From contig DF237289.1 of NCBI GenBank assembly GCA_000708835.1, forward strand, positions 1 through 64,000: a stretch of DNA of 64,000 nucleotides, given 5' to 3'. Of this stretch, positions 1 through 17,000 are shown piece by piece. The translations under genes were made by a program, and so were the position numbers. The notes below the pieces were generated by a model. The model was not told the DNA's origin and did no database searches. It saw only the letters and a list, made by a program, of their open reading frames with translations. The stretch is from Klebsormidium nitens. Taxonomy: Eukaryota; Streptophyta; Klebsormidiophyceae; Klebsormidiales; Klebsormidiaceae. The first letter of the stretch is position 1; each line of letters begins with the position of its first letter.

Positions 1-930
1 TCGTAATCGTTACAGGTCCGGGGTTGCTTACTATGTAATATTCGAGTACAACTCTGTACGCAGGCTGTAGAACTTCGAATTAAGAAGTTTGACATATCCA
101 GCGGTACCAGTGGAGTAGGTACCTAGGTATCTAGGGGGTATCTAGTTATGTAGTAGGTACATATCGTACAATCGTAGTAGGTACTCACCGGCATGGGGTA
201 CATGCTAGTAACAGAAAGCCCTTACGTCACCTTATGCAGGCCGCCGCGCCCAGATTTACCCCAGGCCTATGAACTGAACTGAGCTCGCACTTACTAACAT
301 GGCGCACTTTTTGTTTGACTTGCTCGAATTCTTCTCTCGTTTAGGCCTTGCCACAACGTGGGTTTAATCTGCCTGGGAAACGCTAGTCGTCCCGGCACGT
401 ATCGCACGCCTCAGCACGCGGAAGACCCAATGGCCGCTAGGCCAATGTCCAACGCCCCAGCCTCAGCAATGATTGGGGGCATGCCATTCTGGCGGGCTGT
501 ACCTACCTAGGGTTCCAATCCCCCCCCCCTAATACGTAATTGTTGGTAGTCCTCCAGCTAGTGTAGTAGCCTCGAGTCCTGAGGTCTCCGGTAAGTCCGG
601 TAGGTCACGTCCGCATTTGAGCATTTGCTTGACTCAGGTTCCCCTCAGGTTGTGCCCGGTTCCGGAAACCGTGATTCCCCCGTGATTCGGTATCTAGGTT
701 GGGGGGTATCGTGACAAGGTGTGCGTGGTCACGTGACAAATGGTAAACTTGAAAGACGATGGTAAAGGTTCTGGGCTCCAATGTCCGAGCTCGCTGGAGG
801 ATCTGGGCCCACTGGCAGACCTAGGGTACTATATTTCAGCAGGTGTGGTTCAAGGAGTCCGATTTGCAGGGTCTGCTAGCTAGAGCAACACCAGCAGATT
901 GCGTTCATCATTGAAGCCAGCCGCCGAAGA
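1..930. other. Upstream region of the GGH gene, no gene seen
   Basis: I see no coding exon here. The first 200 bases are rich in a recurring GTAGGTAC / TAGGTAC word (around 115-130, 150-165 and 175-190), which also turns up near 38.5 kb and 44.7-45.4 kb. There is a C-run at about 520-528. A weak TATA-like stretch (ACTATATTT, 828-836) lies roughly 100 bases before the start codon of the gamma-glutamyl hydrolase gene and is the only promoter-like signal I can point to. Confidence 0.4.
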
Positions 931-2989
931 ATGGCGTCCCTTCCGTGTCTGGTCGTGTTGCTATTGTCGTTGCTGGTGCAGCTGGGGACGAGCGCGGCGC
1001 TAGATCTGGCGCAAGCGCCGGCTGCCGCGCCTGAAAACTATTTCCGCCCCCCAGTGAGTCACACTTGGCTTCTTCTGGCCAAGATCTATCATTTGATGTA
1101 TGGCTCTGATGCTGCGAAGTCTAGTGAGTGCAAGCTGCGAGGCCAAGTGAACAGAGACAGATCTGTGGCATTGGTGCTCGCGCTTTTTATCGTGTCCAGC
1201 AGAACGCGCTATCCAAGGCAATCTTGGGTTGGGAACTGGCCAAGAGGTAAGTGGTGCTCTGGTAAAGCCTAGGGGCCCTGGCGAAAGGTGCCTGTCCCTT
1301 TTTGCCTGGAGCCAAGGCGCTCTGGATCTGGTCTCTCCCCCCTTTGCCAGGTGCTTGGCGCTGCCCCTCATGCATTGCTGTGTGCCCCCCTGTGCAGCAC
1401 CCCCTGACGCAGACCCCCATTGTGGGCATGCTCACTCTGCCCGTCACCGTGCCCCACCAGCTCAAGTACGGCAGCGCTAGCTTTGCTGCCTCGTACGTGC
1501 GCTGGATCGAAGCTGGCGGCGCACGGGTGGCGCCCATCCACTACGACTCATCACCGGAGGAGCTGTATGCGCTCCTGGGAAGGCAAGCCCCGGCCATCAT
1601 CTTCAAATCTGTTGATCATGCCATCGCAACATGGTTGCTGGCAGCACTTGTTCATGTTAATCGCATTTGCAGTGCCCTCCCCATGTACCCCCCATCGTTG
1701 TATCCACCATCAGGTCTGCTGATCTTGGCAGCTTCTCCTGGGGGCCACTGCGAGCCCCGTTGGCTGAGCGTGGATAGTTGGTGGTGGTGCGTGCAGTGTG
1801 AACGGCGTGGTGTGGACGGGTGGCCTCGTGGACTTCAACCCCACCGTGGACGACCCCGAGGGCGGCAAGTACCTGGCCACCACGCAGGCAATCCTGGAGT
1901 ATGTGCTGGCGCGCAACGAGGCCGGCACCTACTACCCCTTCTGGGCCACCTGCCTGGGATTTGAGCGCCTCACGCAGCTGCTGGCGCGTGACGTCAACAG
2001 CACCATCATCGACACAGTGGATGCGGAGAACCTGGACATCAACCTGAACCTGACGCCCGCGGGCTGGCTCAGCCGCATGCTGGGGGGCATGAGCTATGAG
2101 CTCTTCAAGGAGGTCAGCCCCGCTTTCCCTGGAGGCGCGCTTATCACATGGCTGTTGGTGATTTTGGGACACTGCTTGGCAGCGCCCCCCCCCCGCTTGC
2201 CCGAATGCCTGCCTTTCCCTGTGCCCACATGTGTGTGCTCTGTCCTGCCAGGTAGCCTCCCCGCTCGGCCATCTTGCATTTAACAACCACGGGCTGGGCA
2301 TCACCCCCGCCAAGTTCCGCGGCAGCTCTGCGTACGAGTACCTCAAGATCCTGTCCATTGACAAGGACCGCAACGGCAAGGAGTTTGTGTCCACCGTGGA
2401 GGGCCGCTCCCTGCCCATCTACGGCACGCAGTGGCACCCCGAGAAGGCTGCGTGGGAGTGGGACACGCGCCTGCGCCTCTCGCACGTGGAGCATGTGAGG
2501 CAACACAGCCACGAGAGGGGGAAATATGCAAGGGCTCGCTTCCAGTACCAGGCTGTCAATTTCAACCACCAGAAGGTGGTGAATCTTGATACGGACCGTT
2601 GCACTGGGGGAGACTTTTGATATTGCATTGTCTCATCTTTGCCGTGCCTCTCCTTCATCGCCCCCATGGCAGCAGGCTGACCCTGGGACTGTGCCGTGCT
2701 TGCGTTGCAGGCCGTGGAGTTCTCGTCGTACCTGGGCAGCTACTTTGCGAATGAGTGCAAGTTCAACAACCACACGTTCGCCTCCCCTGAGGCGGAGGCC
2801 CGCGCCCTCATCTACAACTGGGTGCCGGTGCCCACGGGGCCCATCACAGGGATCAAGTCAGCGTACACCAACATTTACTTCTTCCCGGCGGATCACTCGA
2901 GCTGGTGGGCGAAGCATGCCAAAAAGGTCACCTTCTCGTTGGCCCGTGCTTTCGGGTTTGAGGAGGAACTTGACTCAGCAAGCGGCTGA
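931..2989 (+). CDS. GGH: gamma-glutamyl hydrolase, 5 exons
   Basis: Class-I glutaminase-like hydrolase that trims poly-gamma-glutamate tails from folates, normally in the vacuole or secreted. Exons: 931-1053, 1398-1582, 1797-2112, 2252-2494, 2711-2989; all join in frame to give 381 aa. Residues 1-24 form a signal peptide (a Leu/Val-rich core ending in TSAA). The family block T-P-I-V-G-M-L-T is in exon 2. The nucleophile is Cys155 in WATCLGFE (exon 3), and the catalytic His270 lies in GTQWHPEK (exon 4). The last exon holds the C-terminal NIYFFPADHSSWW region. The length is slightly above the usual 310-350 aa. Intron 2 appears to start with GC (AAG|GCAAGC) rather than GT; the frame is restored only with that boundary. 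The gene is convergent with DapL downstream. Family assignment is firm; vacuolar location is inferred from the signal peptide and from what is known of plant GGH. Confidence 0.93.
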
Positions 2990-4237
2990 GCAATGTGTAG
3001 GCAAGGGATAAGGTGGTCGGAGTGTCATACTAATCCAAATGTGTGTGGCTTACTGAGATAGCTATGATGCTCAAGCGGAGCTCAATTCACTCGTTTTAAT
3101 ATTTCCCTCAATTAGCGTTTAGATAAGCGTTTTGCTAGAAAGAGTTGGCATTTGCTTTGGTTTTAGGCCAGGCATACGGCTTCGTTCGAGCCTATTTGTA
3201 CCATTCTTTGTGGGGATCCGACTGCTCCACTTAATAAGCTTATGGGGAAGGAACCATTTTGGAGCATCGAGTTGCAGGTCGTCAAGTCTCGCAGCCAGTC
3301 ATAGACATGACAAGCTGCAATTTCTACGATGATTAACCTGCTTGGAAGAGCAACCTTTACAACTGGTGGTGCTGAGACGATCTTTTTGTATCTTTATTTA
3401 CGTTGATCTAGGTTGACGTCGCGGCTATCTTCTTTTTCAAAATGCTTGGAGCTCAGCAAGGTTTAGAGGCTCAGCTGCGCAAGTACCTCACGTACATAAC
3501 CATGCGTATGTAAGTTTTTTCAAAATTGGTCCACAGATATATCCCTAAGTGCATTTAATTGGAGTTTGAACATGACGTGCGTATATGCAGCGATCGACCT
3601 TGGAGCAAGCGTTCGTTCTCCTGCGATTCGCATCATCATGTAGCTGCTATAGCATTATGACGCATGTTACTACCTCCTTCCACAGGCCCTATTTTGATAA
3701 TGCAACAAAGACATGCGAACATGCATGTGCAAAATGCATGAAATTTGGAGCAAAAGAAGCATGACGTCGACACGTTCATACCCTCGAGATCAGAGAGTTG
3801 GATCGTGTTCTTAGCTATAGAGTCCTCGTGATGGGTCATCATCCGGCCATGGCTGCCATTTGCGGCAGCTGCTGCATGTCGATATTAAAAGCTGCTCGTC
3901 TTGCATCAGCCAAGTGTACGATGAAAGCATGAGTTCAACGCGGCTTTTTGTAATGGACACACGCGCGTTCAATCGTAGCTTGCAGCATGCAGAGGAAATG
4001 GCTACATGACATGTATACTCATTAAATTGTCTCATTGCAACTAGGCACTGGAAACTTACGCATATATATAAGGATACAGTCCGTGTTGCATAATGCTTGT
4101 GACTCTCGCCAAACCTCCGAATAGCAAAGGCTTCTGTATTTTGGGAAATCCAAGTTTGAATATGGCTGCGTAAGGACAGAAACGTTTGAACTCAGCAAGT
4201 GTGTCCAGACTGTGAGGGGCCGGGACGGTTACGTGTC
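2990..4237. other. Intergenic region between convergent GGH and DapL
   Basis: This must contain the 3' untranslated regions and poly(A) sites of both convergent genes. It is distinctly more A+T-rich than the exons. A strong TATA-like run (TATATATAAGG, about 4063-4073, + strand) is present, but no coding exon follows it before the DapL 3' end. I see no further gene. Confidence 0.5.
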
Positions 4238-7263
<3,026 letters not shown>

Positions 7264-8083
7264 TCTGCAATGCAAATCACTGATCAATGAAGCTGCAATG
7301 CAGGTTACCAGTGAAGCCAAGCTGAACAGCAAGGGTCCTTTTTAAGCGGAGCAATTCTTGGCTTTGGCTTTGCTCAGAATTGGTCTAGGAGGAGTGGTAA
7401 TAAATAGTAGGAGTGGCAGGTGCGCCACCCTCTGTCCGTGCGGTAACGCCTTGCTGAGTCTGCCGCCGCGGTAATGGCCTGAGCTTCTCGGGAACCTGTG
7501 TTATTAAGCGTCCGATCGAGTACCGACGGTGACGATCAGCTTCCTGATTGTGAATCCTTGATAGGCAGCCGTTGGGCATCTCGTGCAAGGAACCTCGAAC
7601 TTGGAAGAGTTCCTTTAACAGTGACGCAGGAATCGGCACCCAGATGTATGTACTAGCTACATATCGTAGTACACCGTGATACACCTGTACCTAATCGAGC
7701 TCCTTTCTTAGTGGGGACTCAAGTCTAGGTTCGTCCACTAGGCTGATGTCAGAACTCCATGCTCCATTGGAGGACCGTTCAGGAGCTCAAGAGGGTCTAG
7801 CTAGGGTGGGAGCTAGAAGACGGTGCAGGGCACCTTCGAGCTCCTTCTCAAGGTGCAGCAAGCTGCGGACAGGCTAGTTTCCCTTTGATCTATTGACGTC
7901 AATGAGTGAGTATAGCTGCCTGCTCATCCCTGCAGCCAGTCAGCAGCTTGCACGCTGTGCGTAATGCAGAGAATAGTGGCCACATGTGTGTGAACGGAGT
8001 TGCTATTAAGGAACGGTGCTGCAATATGCTAAGAGAAGCCCCCATCTCGTGAGCTTCTTGGCAGCGCACCGCGCGTGGGCAGC
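7264..8083. promoter_or_regulatory. Shared upstream region of divergent DapL and dynein genes
   Basis: About 820 bases separate the two start codons, so both promoters should lie here. I see no convincing TATA box or other core element. The middle part (7385-7684) is open on the minus strand but has no recognisable protein similarity and no splice context, and I do not treat it as a gene. The segment 7640-7700 again carries GTAC-rich words like those at the left end of the window. Confidence 0.45.
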
Positions 8084-11000
8084 ATGGGGGAGGGGGGCGG
8101 AGACGCGCGCATGGCCTGGCTGGAGGAGCGGGTGCGCTCCTCGCTGCATGCCAAGCCAGACAGGTTCCAGAGGATGCTCGCACAGGACGAGTCACGGTGA
8201 GCGATGCAGACCAGCAGCCAGAGCTGCCAGCCCAGGGGTGGACATTGGAAGAGACGGTGTGCCCTGGAGCTCAATCTGCTGCATTCCCTGTGCCTCTATC
8301 TGCTCTCTCCGCCTGTGATGGGAGCACCAGCGCAGCTTTCTTCTGAGCTGGGACTCGGCCCGTAATGCTTGCAGTGCGCAATTGGAGGAGTTCCTGGACA
8401 GCGTCGACTGCCGGCGGCTCCTCTTCTTTGAGGATGCTAAAGGCGAGCTGGTGGCATCGAAAGGGCCCCCCAGCAAGCTGCGCAAGAAGACGGTGTACTT
8501 CTTGAAGCTGGGCGGGGCGCCATTGACAGCAGAGACGCTGGGGCAGCAGCTGTGCGTGGGCGAGCTGGGGGAGGCGCCCCTGGAGCAGCTCTCGCAGACC
8601 GCGCAGGAGGTGCTCCTGCCGCTGCTCTGCAACCCGCGCAACCAGGTAAGACCGCTCACACATGACCACCGGCACGCCTGCACCTGCTGGCATGCAAGCT
8701 GTGTGCAACACCGGTGAATTATTGGAGCGCGGTGTGTGGTCGTAAGAGTGATGGTGGTGGTGGTGGTGCAGGACGGGTGGCCGGACATCATTGCCAAGGA
8801 GGTGACGGACAACCTCCACAAGTTCATTGCCAACATCTACGTCACCATCGGCCAAACCAAGGGCAAGACACTGCTCGCACTGCCGCCCACAGACGTGAGC
8901 ACTGCCGGCCCTCCCTTCTTGCAAGGTTGCCTGAGCGGGGTCCATCGCAGTGCACTCTGTTGTGCTTAGTGCGTCATGGGTGAGAGCAGTGCCCCCTGGC
9001 TGAGCGCTGGTGCGGTGGTGTGTGTGCAGCAAGAGAGCGCCGCGCTGGGCAAGGACGAGCGCGCACTGCGGGACAAGGACCGCGTGCACGTGCTGGAGAG
9101 CGCAGTGGTCACGTGGACGCGCCAGATCAAGAACGTGCTCAAGCTGGACCCCGAGACCGTCCTCAAAGAGGCACGTCCCCAAAGCGCCTTCCGAGACTAT
9201 TGCATGCATTGGTGCCCCCGTTTGAAGTGCAGCAGTGGTTGCTTCAAACTTTCTTGCACTGTGGGGATTGCCAAGAAGTGTGGGCTGTGTTTGATCCCAC
9301 CCCTGCTTGCCTGCCCGCACTTGCCTTGTTCTCCAAGGGTTTTGGGGGGTGCGTGAGCCCCTGGCTGCTGGTGTGATGCAGGGGTCCAACCCTGGCCCGC
9401 TTGTGGAGCTCGACTTCTGGAAAACCAAAGCGGAGAACCTCAACTCCATCTATGAGCAGCTGCAAGGCGAGAAGGTTCAAAAGGTAACCATTCCAAAACG
9501 CGAACTCGAGGGAGCACAGATTGCTGCCAAGATCCCTTGTGCTTTGGATCTCATTAAATCACGTCTGTTATGCATGCCGTGAAAGAATGTTCAAACCAAA
9601 TCTTGGGACTCTCGCGGCAGCAACGGTAACCTTGAGCGTATTGCGCCCCCGTGTGGCAGGTGGTGCGCATCCTGGAGGCGGCCAAGAGCACGTATCACCC
9701 CGCCTTCCAGCGCCTGTGCAAGGAGGTCGAGATGGGCCGGGACGAGGCCAACGACAGTAAGGCCCCCGCCTCGACGTGTTGCTGGCAACAGCCGCTTACC
9801 TGCCACCGTGCTGCTCTGCTCCAACCCGTTGCCCATTGCGCTCCCGTTTGCTTTTCCTGCGCTGCGGGCCAGGGCAGGAAGCAGGGCCGTTGCTTACCTG
9901 TTGCGCGTGTGTGCAGACGTGGTGTACCTGGCCCCGCTGCAGCGGTACCTGGAGCGGCTGAGCCTGGCGGACGACTTTGGCGCGCTGGCGGAGGTGTTCA
10001 AGCCGGTGATGCACACGGTGCTGCTCATCTGGAAGCACAGCCGGTACTACAACACGGCGGCGCGGCTGGTCATCCTGGTGCGCGAGGTGTGCAATGACAT
10101 CATCGCGCAGGCGTGCAAGTACATGAACGGCGAGGAGATGTTCAAGGGCGAGCCGCAGGAGGCGGTGGAGAAGCTCAAGACGACGCTGCGCATCTGCGGC
10201 ACCTTCAAGAGCCACTACTTCGACTACAAGGCCAAGTCCACGGCCGAGACGCCGGACAACCCGTGGCGCTTCCAGAACAGCGCGCTGTTTGCGCGGCTGG
10301 ACAGCTTCCTGGAGCGGTGCCACGACATCCTGGACCTGACGCAGACGATCCTGCAGTTCACCAAGCTGGAGCGCGTGGAGATCGGCGGCAGCAAGGGCAA
10401 GACGCTGACGGTGAGCGTGCGCCAGATCTTCGCCGACTTCCAGGCCGCGGTGGCCAAGTTCCAGGCGGTGCAGTACAACATCCTGGACGTGGAGAGCAAG
10501 AGCTTCGACGACGACTTCTACGACTTCCGGTGCGTCATCAAGGAGCTGGAGCGGCGGCTGGGCAGCGTCATCATCCAGGCCTTCGACGACTGCACCACCG
10601 TCGCCGCGACGTTCAAGCTGCTGGACAGCTTCGAGGGCCTGCTGGAGCGCGAGATCATCCAGGCGGACCTGGAGAAGAAGCACGCGGACCTGCTGCGCGC
10701 GTACGCGCACGACCTGCGCGACGTGCAGGACGCGTTCCACCGGCAGCGCGACGCGCCGCCCACCACCAACAACAGCGCGCCCAACAGCGGCGCCGTCTAC
10801 TGGGTGCGCTCCCTGCTGGGCCGCATCCGCGAGCCCATGGAGAAGCTGCGCCAGCTCAACAAGGCCGCCGCCGACTCCGAGGAGGCCAAGGACATCAACA
10901 AGCTCTACACGTGAGCCCCGCGCCGCCTCTGCCGGACGGGCGTCCGCGGCTGGTTGCTTCCCATTCCGTTTACGCGTGGCCGTGCGCTTCTCTAGCCGCC

Positions 11001-14000
11001 CCAGGCCGGCAATTCCCACTTGCCTGCTCGCTTGCTGACCCGCCACGTGGCGTCGCTGTGCTGCAGGTCCCTGGTGGGCACGCTGGAGGAGTACGAGGCG
11101 GCGGTGCTGAGCGCGTGGACGCGCGAGATCGAGGCGACGTCGGAGGACAAGCTGAAGCAGCCGCTGCTGCGCCGCGAGCGGCAGCCCATCCTGCGCCAGC
11201 AGCTCGGCTCCGCCGCCTCGCGCAGGACAAGCGGCGCGCGCTCGCGCTTCTCCACCTCGCCCGACGGCTCGCTGGTCAGTATGCATTAGCGGCTTGCCGC
11301 AAGCGGAAACAGATTGCGCTGCCCAGGCTGCAGATGGCTTCGCTTTACAAAAGCCCCCTTTCTGGATGCAACTACTATGGGGCCAGTGCGTGGCCAACGA
11401 CATGAACTGCTGACGTGAAGGCCCGTCTCCGGCGGGTGTGTCCCCTTTTTCTGGGTCCCGACTGACTCCTCGCGTGGCCCGCTCTGCAGGTGGAGGCTGA
11501 CGGCACGCTGAGCTCGTCGGCGTCGCTGCACCTGCAGTCGAGCCTGCTGTCGTGCCTGTCGTCGGTGGGCCCCAGCTTGCTGTCGCAGCTGGTGGAGGGC
11601 GAGGCGGCGCCGCTACTGCGCGTTAACTTCGACCCCATGCTCATCCGACTGCTGCGCGAGGTCAAATACTTTTTGCTGCTGGAGGCGCCCGTGCCCGACA
11701 GCGCGCTCAAGGTCTTCAAGCGCGCCGAGGTGTTCCGCCAGCAGACCGGCAACCTGGAGCTCATCGTCAACACCTACAACAACATCCTCGTGAGGCACCC
11801 CCGCGCAGACAAAATCTGTACGCCTTTTCTTGTACCTAATCGAGACCACGCTCGGCGGGCAACTCTCAACTCTGCTCCCTTCTGCTATTTGGTCATTCAA
11901 CAACTCGTGAAGCCTCTGCCGGAGATGCGAGTAGTGGGAGTGAGAAGTTTTGCCGGTACCTGGAGCGCCGCATCACAATCCATGTCACGACGGGCAGTGC
12001 TTCTGTCGCGGCGCTCTATTTTGTTGTTGCGTACGGTGGTTGCTGACGCGGCCCGGGCCCCGCGCTGTTGCGGGTGTGCAGCTGACGGTGCTGGAGGTGG
12101 AGAAGCCGCTGGTGGAGCGCAAGCTGGCGAACGTGGACGCGGCGCTGGGCAAGGGACTGGGCACGCTCAACTGGAACAGCCACAAGATCGAGGAGTACGT
12201 GAACGAGGTGATGAGCATGGTCAAGGAGCTGGCCGCCAACCTGAGCACCATCAAGGGCCACGTGCGCAAGAGCGTGGGCATCCTGGAGCGGTGGGCCGTC
12301 AACCTGCTCTTTGAGCGCAAGGACGGCAAGACGTACTCCGCGGACGACCTGGCCGAGGCCGCGCGCGCGCTGGCCAGCCTGCGCAGCAACGAGATGGCGG
12401 AGGGCGGCGCGGAGATGGCCCGCCTACTGGCCGCCAGCAACCGCGTGCTGCACGTGTCCAAAGGCGCGCCCGCGTGGAAGGCGTACGTGGAGTACGTGCA
12501 GGGCATCCTGGTGGACGGGCTGGCCACCGCCGTGCTCAACAGCGCGAGCTACCTCTTCGCGCAGCTGGACCCGGAGAGCATCGCGCGGAGCGAGGCCAGC
12601 CCGCTGCTGGAGGTGAAAATGGAGCTGGTGGCGCCGGACATCGTGTGGGTGCCCGACCTGGGCACGCAGGGCGGCGGCGGCGTGCGCGACCTGGTCGACA
12701 CCTGGCTCGCCAGCTTCGTCAACACGGCCACGCTCATGAAGCGGCTCGACACCGGCGAGGGGAACTACCTGCCCGAGATGGAGACGGACATGCGCATCAC
12801 CTCCGTCTTCGACCAGATCCGGGCCACCGTGCGCGACAACGAAGTCAAGTGCCAGGCAAGCGCGCCCCGCACAGCCCGCGCCCCACCACTTGGCTTCTCT
12901 TGTTCCTGGAACAAAGAGTGGCGCGCAACAGACGAGATGCCTGTCTTGAAAGAAACGCAAAAGTCTGGGTTCTGGTTGTATGCATGCTCTGCTTGTCCTT
13001 CTCGCAAGATCTCCTACCGCCATACCGCTGATCACCTCCGCCTGTCGCGAGCGGTGATTGTCAGAGGACCTTGGAAGCTCTCCTGACTCGCTCCTCGTTC
13101 CCCTGGGCAGGCGTTCAAGGAGGGCTACCTCGCGTTTGAGTACCTGTGGCGTACCGACCTGGCCGCCTCTCTGGCGGAGTTCTTGGCGGGTGGCGCGGAC
13201 GCGGGCGGCCCGTCGCTGGAGGCGTTCGACGGCGCGATCGCGCGGTTCAAGGGCGTGCAGGAGGCGGTGCAGGCGCTGCCGGCGGTGGCGACGGTGGGGT
13301 GGATCCGCGTGGACGCCAAGCCCATCAAGCAGGCGCTGTCCACGTGGGTCACCAAGTGGGTGTTCCTCTACACGCACCACCTCTCCTCCAAGGTCGTCGA
13401 CTCCATGGACGACCTCTACGCCTTCATGCAGCAGGCCGACAAAACCGTGAGCAACAGCCGCCAGCCTGTCTCGCACACCATTTCCTAGTGTCGTTTCCCC
13501 TCCTTCGACTTGTAGCATTCTTGTGCACTGTATTCTGGCGGCACGTGCAGTCCACATGGCTGCTTTACAACCTCAGGAAGTTCTCTTGTTCTTTTTATGT
13601 CTATGTGCTTGGGGAAGAACCAGTCGACGATGAATATCGGTTTGCTCGACATGGTCTTGAAAGAGAAATCTTGACCGAAAAGCAATTCTGCTATGGAGAA
13701 CCCTTTCCGTCGACGCAATAAATACCGAACTGCAAAAGCGATATTCAACGGTCTAAACTCACAATCTCAAATAGGTTCCGGAAGGAAGAGGAGGGCGTGC
13801 TTGCGATCTTTGTCCACACAGGACCTTTCTCATGCTGTCTGCTTGCTCGTTGATTGCAGCTGGACATGGAGGTGGAGAGCGGCGACGCGTCGCAGCTGCG
13901 GCTGGTGATGGGGTGCATGCGCGACATCCGCAACCGCACCGACAAGACGGACGCGTCCTTCGAGCCGCTGCGCAAGACGGTGCAGCTGCTCAAGAAGTAC

Positions 14001-17000
14001 GGCATCATGCTGTCCGAGCTGACGCTGAAGAAGCTGGAGGAGGCGCCCATGGCGTGGGCCGCGCTGAAGAAGAAGATGTTCCAGAAGCGCGAGAAGATGG
14101 GCGCGCAGCAGCAGGCGGAGGCCGCCAAGATCCGGCAGGACAGCGAGACCTTCCGCGTCAAGGTCGACAACTTCCGCGCGCTCTTCAAGAAGAAGGCGCC
14201 CTTCGGGGTGAGCACCCGCGCAAGGCCTCCCCAAGCTAGGCAACCAGTTGACGGATTCCGTTGTGCCTACCTGTACAGGAACCAGACCAACACTGTGCTC
14301 ATTGGCTCTATTGCTTTGAGGTGCACGTAGATTCGTGGAACCATTGTGAGCGACCATAGCAGGATGTCGTGCCTTTCCCGTTGCAGATCAGCGCGGACAG
14401 CCTGGCGCTGGAGCACGTGCCCCCGGCGTACGAAATTTTGGACGCGTTCCACCACGGCCCCGTGACCCCGGTGTACAAGTACGGCTCGCTGCTGTCCATC
14501 ACCAAGGAGGCAGCCGAGTTGAACGAGGCGCAGGAGCTGTTCGAACTGGTAAGAGCTACACTCCATGCCTTGCGGGAGATGCCGGCATCCCTAAGCCCAT
14601 GTCTCATAGCAATTTGACTAAAAAGTGCACTGCCAGCTTGCTTATCTTTCTAAACGCATCTGCATTGTAGCTCCGACGTGAATTGTTGAGCAGCACTTTT
14701 CCTTCCGTTCAGTGAATAGAAGCCTGCGTTGTCAAAGATGCGTTCTCGCCGTGGTGTCAGGTGGTGGTGGAGTACCGCGACCTCGCTCGCTGCTGCGAGG
14801 AGGTGGTGCTGCTGAAGGCGCTGTGGGACATGGTGGCTGTGGTGATGCACACCATCGACAGCTGGCGGCAGACGCCGTGGGAGCGCATCGACACCGACTT
14901 CCTCATGGACGAGGCCAAGCGGCTGGCGCGCGAGCTCAAGGGCCTGCACAAGGGCGTGCGCTCCTGGGACGTGGCCAAGCTGCTGGAGGACGCGGTGAAG
15001 GCGCTGCTCACCGCGCTGCCGCTGGTCGCGGACCTGCACGCGCCCGCCATGCGCGAGCGGCACTGGAAGCAGCTGATGCGCACCACGGGCGTCAGCTTCA
15101 ACATGGACGACAAGTTCTGCCTGGGCAGCCTGCTGGGGCTGAAGCTGCACGAGCACGTGGAGGCGGTGAGCGAGATCGTGGACCGCGCGCAAAAGGAGCT
15201 CATCATCGAGAAGGCGCTCAAGAAGATCGACGAGACGTGGGTGCAGCTGCAGCTGGCCTTCGCGCCGCACGGCCGCACTGGCGTGCCCGCCATCGCGCTG
15301 GACGACGCCGTCACGGAGTGCCTGGAGTCGGACCAGCTGCAGCTGCAGACCATGGGCGCCGGCAAGTACGTCGCCGGCAACCCCAAGTTCCAGGAGGAGG
15401 TGCAAAAGTGGCAGAAGCGCCTCGGCGGGGTGGACACGTGCCTCGCCACGTGGACGGAGGTGCAGAAGAAGTGGAGCGCGCTGGAGGCCATCTTCGTGGG
15501 CAGCGACGACATCCGGGTGCAGCTGCCGGAGGACAGCAAGCGCTTCGACGCCATCGACGCGGACTGGAAGGACCTCATGAAGGTGAGAGCAACCCACACA
15601 GCGCCGCTCATTGCCGTTCCCACAACAGCCGCTGCACCGTCGCTGAGTTGCCCCGTTTCATTGTCAAATGACTGACCCTGAGAGAGTTCAGCACTCTTTT
15701 GAATTTTGTTGAGCAACGCCATGCTTTGCGTCTCTTTTTTGAAGTCCACTCGCAATCTAGAGTAACAAAGCCCTCAATTCAGATTGAACACTTTGAATCT
15801 GGTCACCTTCTTAGGCTCCGTATGGCCAAGATCTTGGTTCACAAGAGCCCTGCCCTCAATCTGGCGGCTGCTCGGTTCGTTCCAGGTGGCGGTGGAGACG
15901 CCGGTGGTGGTGGAGGCGTGCAATTTGGAGGGCCGTCCTGAGCGGCTGGAGAAGATGCTGGCGGGCCTGCAGCTGTGCGAGAAGGCGCTCGCGGATTACC
16001 TGGAGACGAAGCGCGTGGCGTTCCCGCGCTTCTACTTCGTGGCGCCGGGCGACCTGCTGGACATTTTGAGCAAGGGCAGCGACCCGCACGCCATCCTGCG
16101 CCACCTGTCCAAGTGCTTCGACAACACGCACAACCTGCAGTTCGCGCCGGGGGCCGACGGCGGCAAGAGCAAGACGGCGGTGGGCATGTTCAGCGGGGAG
16201 GGCGAGTACGTGCCGTGGCACGAGAGCTTTACGTGCGAGGGCGCCGTGGAGCACTGGCTGGCGGGCCTGCTGGAGGCCATGCGCGCCGCCATTAAGTACG
16301 CGCTCAAGGACGCGGCCGCCGCGTACGACGAGAAGCCGCGCGAGCGCTGGCTGCTGGAGCAGTGCGCGCAAGTGGTCACCGTCGTCACGCGCATCATCTT
16401 CACGCAGGACATCTTCGAGGCCTTCGAACAGGTGAAGCGACCACGGCCAGCGCAAAACACAGTAAAGCAACCTAGAGTGGCGCACAGAGTTCACCTGACC
16501 ACTCTGTCATGAGAACTGCTGCCCCTGAACTCTATGTCTGACATGTCTGACTTTGCCAAGAATTCCTGATCACACTCGCTTCAGGGGGCGTACCGTGCCG
16601 CCTCTTAGTCTCCGGGGCCCTGCAGCGTTTAGTGTTGCTCACAAGTAGTCACTATTTAGTGTCTCTCTTGCTACAGGGTTTTACCTTTTCAAACGAAGCC
16701 TTTTGATGGATCCGTGTCGAAGACGTTCTCTTCTCAGTCCCGGCACTGAGAATCTGTAAGGATCAAATGATGAGGCACAATAGAAAGGACTAAAAGCTCG
16801 TCTTTATGATTTCAATGGAATATCCATTTCACAGTGATAACGTTCAGACCACAAGTTTAGGACAATCGTGACGGCGGACCATAGAGATCTCAACAATACA
16901 GATCGAACAGACTTTTGAGACCTCGTGGTCGTTTGTAGCCTTACGCGTGCTGTTCTGTGCTGCCCAGATGGAGGAGGGCAGCGAGAGCGCGCTGAAGGAC

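Noticed and set aside
4063-4073. TATATATAAGG as a promoter
   Set aside because: It lies in the 3' flank of two convergent genes and no coding exon follows on that strand.
8271-9449. Open frame of 392 codons on the minus strand near the dynein start
   Set aside because: Crosses several dynein exons and introns, has no recognisable domain, and the plus-strand exons explain the openness.
9796-11403. Long open frame on the minus strand (535 codons) opposite dynein exons 7-8
   Set aside because: It mirrors G+C-rich coding sequence with strong third-position bias; its protein is a Leu/Val/Arg/Ala/His monotone without motifs, and it spans dynein introns with no splice logic.
10113-11405. Plus-strand frame of 430 codons overlapping dynein exon 7
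   Set aside because: Out of frame with the verified dynein reading frame; Gly/Arg/Ala/Gln-rich composition typical of a shifted frame in G+C-rich DNA.
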